Source: Aplysia californica (lineage: Eukaryota; Mollusca; Gastropoda; Aplysiida; Aplysiidae). From it: DNA of 64,000 nucleotides. A program made the translations under genes and the position numbers. The stretch is from the NCBI RefSeq assembly GCF_000002075.1, contig NW_004798066.1, positions 120,089 to 184,088 of the forward strand, given 5' to 3'. The notes under the pieces were generated by a model. It worked only from the letters and a program-made list of their open reading frames with translations. It made no database searches and was not told where the DNA came from. Shown here piece after piece: positions 51,401 through 60,400 of the stretch; the stretch's first letter is position 1, and each line of letters begins with the position of its first letter.

Positions 51401-54400
51401 CGGCAGTGTTCTAATATTATTCTCCTCTTTTTCAAAATTCATAAAAAGATTGTGGTCCTCTTATGGTTGGTTCAGCAGTAGAGCTGTCTAAAAGCTACCA
51501 ACTTTTACGGTAATTACTGATTTTTGACCAATTCTACTGCCATAGAAACACTGGTGTCAAAATTTTGAATTTGTAGTAGGTGCAGAGAATAAAAAGAAAT
51601 TTTTAAAGGGCCCTTTCTGCAGTGCTTCTAATCTTCCGTTTTTTTAAATGTCATTGTAATTTTCCGCATTGAAATTTTCAAAATTCTGCGCAGAATTTTA
51701 CAAATTCTGTAAGGATTGCGACCGTATCTAACCCTTTTCCATATTGCTGTAAATAAGTTCCAATTAATCATAAGCTGAGAAGTAGCACACAGTAAATAAA
51801 AAAATCCCAACAATTAGCAGCATACAATCTGTATTTTTGTTTTGAAACAACTCATAGAGACAAGACACCATTGTATAATTTGAAAATCAGGTGAGCTGGC
51901 AGTTTGAGCTATTTCATTACATTTGTAGCAGGCGCGGTTCATCCATAGATGATAATAGAGCACGGTCGTGCAGTGCCGCCCAATTTTTTTTGGCTCCAAA
52001 TTTTTTAATGTTCTGATATGTTAAGTAGCCACAAACATAAAATAAAAAAAGCCAGGAACAAACACTGGCCAGATATATCAAAACAAGGTCCTCACTGGCG
52101 TCGTAACTGTCATTTCTGTGTCTATAGCACCGTAAAACATGCTTTAACTAAACAAAATGGGATATTCAACAGTGATAACCTGAGCCAACCAAAGCGATGA
52201 CGACACTCGTAGCGAGTTTGGCGGTACATTAATATTAATAAGACGGCACCCACGAAACATAGCTCGTAGTAGGCAGTATAAAAATAAACATGATAAACTG
52301 TAGACTATTCTATGCCGAAATTATGTGAGCAGAGTGCTCAAGTGAATTGTGATTGGTTCATTGTCATGCCACTATTTTAAGTGACTCTGTGACCGTAAAC
52401 GTAAGGGATGTGAACATGACATACTTAAGTCACCGTCCTATGACCTTTGAATGGTTTTGTAGTGGAGTGGTGAAAGTTATTATTTGAGAGTTCAGTTCCA
52501 ATGCAGGATGAACAAAAAGCTAACAAACAGATTTATTTCTTGAAACCAAAGGGACAAGTAAAGAGAATGAAAATAAAGGCGAACGGTCCTTCCCCAACCC
52601 CTTTGTCACGCCTTTGTTTATGTTACATTTATACTTTTTTGACTTCAACTCCTATCCTTGACATACCTGGGAAAAGAATTATCCATTGCCATATTATGAA
52701 TTTTAAAGCCAGAGTACTAATTCTTTATTCGTTGATTACTAAAACATATGCTAGTGGGTAGGCAGCCCTGCGTTCACCTTCCCTTATGGGACCCCCCCCC
52801 CCACCCCCACCCCCATACACACATATGCACGCGCTCTCACACACATACGCACAGCATGCACAGCTTCTTTGAAAAAGATCTATCATTTGTTCTGGTTACA
52901 AGTTTACTCCCATCGCAGGTTTACTTGATGTTAAAATGTACTCATGTTGTGTTTATTCTTCCATTGCACAAATGGTTTTCCAGTAATTATATTTTTCAAT
53001 AACACAGGGGGTTTTTTCTTCAGTAATTTGAACGTAAAAATGAGCACTTACTATTTGTGGTACATCTTATAACCTGTGATAGGATAGGTAATGACACACG
53101 GCTCCATTGAGACAGAGATCACAAAAACAAAAGAAAAAAAAGTTGCGAGTTTCAAGACAATACTAGAATGAGACTAATTTTTCTCTGCACTTAAAATTGT
53201 AGCTGTACTAGTGTGGAATGAGCAGGCTGTATATTTCACCAAAGTTTCTGATGTCTTTTGTACCTATCTCCTTGTGTGTCCCAGGTGAAGGCCAGTTTGG
53301 AAAAGTGTACACTGCAGTCAACATGATCACTGGAGAATTAATGGCCATGAAGGAGGTAAGTGGAGATTGCCTTTTTTTTTTTTTCACCCCCTGAAATCAC
53401 AGAAATCTGCTCCCACCAGCCTTTATCATGCTGGGAGATCTTTATGCGTATACCCCTCTTTTGGGAAATGAAGCTACTGGTCTTAAAGACAGAATCATTG
53501 AAGATCAAAACAAACAGTAGTATTTTATATGACAAGTCTCCAACGTTTCAAAATTCAAATGACTTGAATAGTTGATTGATTTTAGCCCCTTCAGATCTGG
53601 TCTTAGATCACCCCCATGGATTGGATCACTCCCTATATTGGTCCAAACATTCCGTACTGAGTTTCTATCCTAGACTCTTCAATCTCAATAAAGCAGACTA
53701 TGATCATTTCCACATAAAATGTCTTTAGAGGCTCAAGATATCTCAAACACATAATATAAATCAGTATCTTGAAATCATTTTTGAAATTTTACCAAAAAAC
53801 CCCCACAAAAACCAACCACCCGACCTGGGTACAATAAATTATAAATGTTGGTTCATTGAAGACTGCCAAAAAGCTGTTGCAGCCAAAAAAGCAACTTCAG
53901 TAAGTTTGTTGACTCTAGAACAAATGAAGACCTTATTAATCTTTTAATTGCACAAGCCTAAGCATGCAGGATGATCGGAACAGCCAAACACACTTCTTTA
54001 AAAAGTTCCATCTCTGAAAATATGACAAAACACTAATGCACAAAGTCTGGAAGATCGTTTTAAAGAATATAAAAGGTACTCAGAGCAGAGACACACCCAG
54101 ATACATTTTAACCCTTTGAGCCCTTGCCGCTGGTAGACTGGTGGCACGTGAGACTGCCTGTATGCCTAGCCACCGGTACACCCTATCCCCAACCCGGCCA
54201 GCCGGGGACAAAACGCACACCGAAAACTGTGTTTACCGCGCAGGATGTTATGAATTATTTTTAAGGTCGTTCTGAATTAGATGCTGGTAATGACGAGACC
54301 TTCCTTGAGATGGATATATTTCATTTTGATGATCTTATGGATATTAGTAATATATCGCTGAGGAGCTCAGGCAGGGGGTCACAGTAGCCTCAGGAGGTCA

Positions 54401-57400
54401 TGGCTCAAAGGGTTAAAATCAAATAACTTATTTGTAGAGACAGAGGAAATAGTAGCATCAACTTATTCTGGGGAATCGTCCACTTAAAATTACCAACCAG
54501 AATTCTACAAAATAAAAATTTAAATGTCTCAAAGTGATGGAACCAGGTGCTCGTAATTTTTTGGGCATGTGGAGTTCTTGGCATCACATTAACAATTCTT
54601 CATTTGTCTTGCTTTCAATTTTAAAAATACCGATCTATCTTGAATAGAAGTTAAGATGTTTGCGATTGGGGGAGGTAGGGGTTGCCTAGTTTCAGAGGTA
54701 AAATTAGCGAGAAAATGTCTGCCTAAGTTTGATGACTTTTCCTTGGAAACTGAAAATTTACGATTTTTGTGCCTTTACGTTTTTCAGTAAAATACACACA
54801 GAAATTTATTTTTTTTTTCTTTTAATGGACATGAAAGGTGTTGAGCCAAAAAACAAAAATTCAATTTAAAAAAGTGCCAAAGCAGCAGGAAAATGCCAGT
54901 TTCTTTAAATGTATTCTTTCCTTACAAGTGTCTAAAAAGACAACAGTTGATTTTTCTTCTTCAAATGAAGAGGCCTATAATTGCAGATTTTCCCTCGTAG
55001 AACTAAAAACAAGCATTTCAGCTTCAGGCCCCAATGCATGGTGTTCAGCCAAATCAGAGTGTGGGGAAAAAAGTCGGATTTGTGGGGATTGGTCGGAAAA
55101 GTTGGATTTTGGTTGGAAGAGAGTACGCAATGTCGGAAAAAGCTGGGTACACTGCCCCTCGAGTAGTACCGTGCCGTTGGTGCTAGAGCGAGGGTGGTTT
55201 TCCAATGACGTCTCTGTCTCCTTCCGATGAAAGAAACACTTTCAGGGCGGTATTGCTGTTTTAAAAGAAAATTCCCCCTCCCTCCGTACCTCTCATCCTC
55301 TCTTGTCACTTTGATGTTGCATCAGCGTGCCGTGTGTTTGCTGCAGCACAGTAAGGGGCTGTTCAAATATAATCTTACACCTTTTTGGGGACTTTTTGCC
55401 CCCCCCCCCCCCCCTTTCTTACACTTTTCTTACATTTGCCCTTAAAAACCCCCCCCCCCCCCCCCCCCGCTTAAATTCCATTCTTACACATTTCTTACAT
55501 TTGCCCTAAACACCCCTCCTCCCCCTCCGTAATATTACACTGTTCGCTTATAATGATAAAAATGATATGACATTTGTATCGCGCAAATCCGTAAAACATG
55601 AATTTCTCTATGCGCATTGCATAATATTCATGAAAAACATGCATACACAATACATGCACATAATAATAATATAGTGCACTAAAAAATAATAGGTGTCAGG
55701 ACGTGGTGGGATCAAGCACTCGTCAGTTTTGATTTTGAGGCGTACAGTTTATTGATATCATCTGAAAGCCTGTCCATTTGCCTTCCTTTTGATGGAAACA
55801 ATATTCATCTATGCTGAATAGAAGTAGAAGTCAAAATATTTGTGATTGAAAATTGAAGGAGGTGGGGTCACCTGATTTCAGAGCTAAATTTAGTGAGAAA
55901 ACGGCCGCCAAAGTTTGATCACTTCTATAGCTTGAGAGCCTTTAAAACTGAAAAATCGCAAATTTTGTTAAAACTGAAAAATCAAAAAATTTTGTGCATG
56001 TAATGAGCGTTTTTCTGTATGGACGTAAAAGGTGTTTAGCGCGGAAAAAAAAATTCAATATAAGTTCCCAAAACTGCGGGAAAATGACAGTTTTTTCACC
56101 TTCTTTATTTTGACGAGCGCCTGATTTCACCACGCTGCCTCACAATTAAGAGTAAATCATTCAAGGAAAATATACACACTCTTTCTTACTAATGAAAAGA
56201 AAAAAATTGAGACTCATGTCTATGACAAAAGCGCTTTAATTAAAAAAACAAAAACAAGTTACAGTGGAATTCTGATAAAGTCAACACCCCGGACAGAAAA
56301 AAAGTGTTGACTTTGAGCAAGGTTGACTTTATCCTTTGTACTAGATCTACATGTACTGGCCATTGAAAATTGAAGACGACAGCTACAAAATTACAAAGTA
56401 CCTGGTAATAAACAAGATGTAATCTTAATTTCAGGGAGTTTAATTCTGAAGTTGTCACCAAAACAAGAGATAATGAAAGAACAAAGTAGCCTACATATGT
56501 AATTGGAGGTGTGTACACCACTTGCTCAGGCGAAATATCTCTTCTTGAATGAATTCATCTTGGATTTAGCCCCAAATTGTTGACTTTACACAAGGTAAAC
56601 ACTCAAACGGTTGACTGTATCAGAAACACAATTACTTAAACAAAGAAGGTAAGAAACGGGACTACAGTGAGGTGTTGACTGTAAGCAAGAGTTGACTTTA
56701 AAAGCAAGTTGACTTTATCAGGATTCCACTGTATCTCTGTTATTACTGATCATTTATGCTGGGGAAAAAAGTGAAATTAGTTATCATCAATAAAGGCAGT
56801 GTTCATCATTACATGTATATCAAAAATATTTTTTCACCTCACCGAAGTGTAATATTACATTAGTTCAAGACCCTCCCCCCCAGGCGTAAGATTATATTTG
56901 AACGGTCCCTAAGAAGGTTGGGGGGAGGACGGTGGGGAAAGTTGCTTGGGTTTTTATTTCATTAGATAGAAGCCATTGATATCAAGGCTTGGGTTAGTCA
57001 GTTAATTAGTCAGCAGTGATGATGATGAGTGAATGAGTGACCTGGAACTCGATCGTTGAAATGACCTACATCGTCTCTAGCTGGACATGATGCTTCATCA
57101 ACATCACTTACTGAAATACTGTTATTATTGCCATTACTCGTTGTGGTTAAATAACTATATTTGCCTTCTCTCTCTGAAAGCCTTGCTTTTGTTTGCGTGT
57201 GTTTGTGCAGATGAAGTTCCAGCCCAATGACCAGCAGTGGCTCAAGGAAACCTGTGATGAGATCAAAAACTTTGAGGGCATCAACCACAAGAACTTGGTC
57301 AAGTACTATGGTGTGGAGGTGCACAAGGTAAGTTGCTCCCCCCCCTCTCCCCCATATATCTGTGTGTGTGTGTGTGTATGAAATAAGCGGTACAGCTGGG

Positions 57401-60400
57401 CCACTGACATGAGGAAACTTTTATATGTACAATAGATATTGGATCTGCATGGTTGTTTCAAAATATTGGTGATAGAATATTTTCCTATCCCAAGTCAAGG
57501 AAAGACTGTTAAATATTAGTCTCTCACCATCTCTGCAAGAGGTAGAAGGGTCCTGGCATTACTCTGAACCGTCAGTTTGTCGCAAAAAAATAATCGGTTA
57601 GGTACTGTCGACAACATTTCTTACCACTAGTGTAATGCAAAGTAGGCTACTTTGAGAATGAATTCCATGTTTTGTTCAGATGCTCACAATACAATGACAT
57701 GCGAGAACAACTCTTACCAGAGAGCGTTAGACTTCAAACACCTGAGGGAGCCTATGTCTAAGCTCAATGGTATATTAGTCTGTTCTGACGAAGTCCACTT
57801 TAAAAACATAATCGCATTCCTAAATTAGGCTATGTTGTACGAACACGTCTTTGGGAAAAAAAATAATAATCGGTTAGGTACTGTCGACATTTGTTACCAC
57901 CAGTGTAATGCAAAGTACTTTGAGAATGAATTCCATGTTTTGTTCAGATGCTCACAATACAATGACATGCGAGAACAACTCTTACCAGAGAGCGTTAGAC
58001 TTCAAACACCCGAGGGAGCCTATGTCTAAGCTCAATGGTATATTAGTCTGTTCTGACGAAGTCCACTTTAAAAACATAATCGCATTCCTAAATTAGGCTA
58101 TGTTGTACGAACACGTCTTGGGAAAAAAAAGGTATTCATTTTGTATTTACTACAACATATAGGCCTACTTTGTTATATGGTATGAAAATGACAATGTTAT
58201 AATCTTTATTCAAATCTCGGGGTGAAATTTGTCTTTGTCTCTCTCACTGCTTCATTTGTTACATTGTGTGCTTTGTTGGTATGAACGCATTTCTATTTCT
58301 GTCCGTTTTTCATCATCATTGCCTTTCTCACTCACAAACTCACACATACACCCCCCAGGATGAGATGCTGATGTTTATGGAGTACTGCGACTCTGGCTCT
58401 ATCGAGGAGGTGGCACGCATCGGTCTGCCTGAGTACATGATCCGTCGCTACACTAAGGAGATAGTACTGGCTGTGGCTCACCTCCATGAGAATAATATAG
58501 TCCACAGGGACATAAAAGGTACTGCTGTGTGTTAGAAATCCGTGTGTAGTTTGTTAATGCGTGTTATTGAGTGCTGGATATTTTTTCACTCGAGAATTGA
58601 ACTCACATCTTCTGCATTTAACTCTGAAATGCCTACCACGGTTTCTCTTTTCACCCGATTCTGTGACTTTTAGGCCCTTACGATTTTCCCATTGTTGCTT
58701 GGGAAGCTCACATTTTTGTGAACGTTTGAAACGATCTAACTTCTTCCCCATCCGACACAGTAAACCCATACACTGATGAACTAAAAGCTCGATGTCTTGA
58801 GATTTTTTCTGCGTTAAAATGGTTAATTTCTGTGCCTTATATATTGCTCTAGACAAGTGTTTGTAGAATACCCAATTTGTCCTATTTTTAGTGACATACT
58901 TATGAATAAATGATTGTTTATTTAAAAACAGCTCGATAGATCTCTCCAAAATCACTGTTAAACTGATTACAAATATCATGTCTTTTCCCATGAGAAATTT
59001 TTAATCTTCGCTGGTAGTAATAGTCAAGTTATAAGAGAAGAAAGATGCACATCTGCATATTTCGACAAAACACACACAGCGTTACATTGTCCATTCTTAA
59101 ATGAGTCTCAAGAGCAGAAATGCGTGCTTTGAGTGCATTACATGATAATTACCATTAATTCATAAATACACCAAAAGCTTTAAGCTGAAAAACACCAAAA
59201 ATTGATTCAGCCCAGACAGAGCAGCGACTGTGATCCTTCCCCAGTGATCCCGACATAAGGCGCTGAGTGGGGAACCCCTCTCTGCAACGAAAATTCTGCT
59301 GATAGTGCGGCGTGCTAACAATGTGCATTAGAGTGTTTTTGGTTGCTTTGATGTGGTTTGAAGCTACTACTTCTCAGAGTTGTTAGTATTTTGCTCTGTT
59401 AATACTAAAATAAGGTTACCACACAAGTTTGCTTTAAGTTGCAATTAATTATATTGACACCAGTGAAGTGAGGAAAAGTTGTGCAGTGTCTTTCCCCAAA
59501 CAACATGTTGTTAATCATGATAATATTTTTTCTTTTCCAGGTGCCAACATCTTTCTGACATCTCAGGGTCATGTCAAATTAGGCGACTTTGGCTGCTCTG
59601 TTAAATTGAAGAACCAGCAAACAATGCCTGGAGAGAACGTGAATTTAGTTGGAACAACAGGTATCTTGTCCAACTTTTTTATATCACTGTTTTTGCGCAT
59701 TTTCTTACTATTACCTTAACACATTACACCCTGGGGGTCTGGACGGGAAGTCCATTGATAGATCCTAAGCAAGGGGAAGGAACCCACCTCCCTTGAATAC
59801 AAGCCTTTAAAAAACACATTTTAAAAATACTAAACAAATTCCAAAAATCCTGAAAAAATAAAAGTTAAAAAGAAAACTGAATGTAGTTTCAGAAAAATAT
59901 AACTTTATGTATGCGCAAACTGTTGGAAATGTTCTAACTTTATTTCAATCGGGGTGTCCGACCAGTCACTCTCACTCTCAGCCTCGCGGTCGGGCCCTAG
60001 ATTCTAGATCTAAATTCTAGATTTTCTCCGTCTGATCAATCGGAATCGCCCCAAACTCTTCCTACAACGTTTTCATCCAAATCTGAGTCATCTGATTTGT
60101 CACATGCTCGTTTTTGCTCAAATCCATCGTTATTTCCGTTTTCGAACTCAATCGTGTCGCTTTTCAACAAGTCGAGACACTTTCGAAGTGTCGGTAACGC
60201 GATCACACTTCGATCAGCTCTAATACTAAAATTACTGGCCCGAAAAATTTCGTTTCGGTATCAAACGAAAGAAGAAACTTTTTGCTATACTATGCAAATC
60301 AAAATCCCGGCCCCAGAGTCTCGTCAAGGCGAGACTTTCGTTTCTAAAGACGCTGGGTCGGCGCGGGCGGTTCCGGGCGAGTCAGGGTGGAGCGCGTAAG

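Larger units (their letters stand above)
55355..56909. mobile_element. PIF/Harbinger-like TIR element with two nested MITEs
   Basis: TAA at 55352-55354 and 56910-56912. Ends GGGGCTGTTCAAATATAATC and (inward) GGGACCGTTCAAATATAATC. Three-base TAA duplication and GGGxCxGTTC ends fit PIF/Harbinger; the call is inference as no transposase is present. C tracts of about 18 and 20 bases lie just inside the left end. A family B MITE (55693) and element D (56262) are inserted inside. Confidence 0.75.

Noticed and set aside
54945-55230. Additional family A element near 55018 (TTCAGCTTCAGG)
   Set aside because: The similarity is limited to about 12 bases and no CAGTG end is present.
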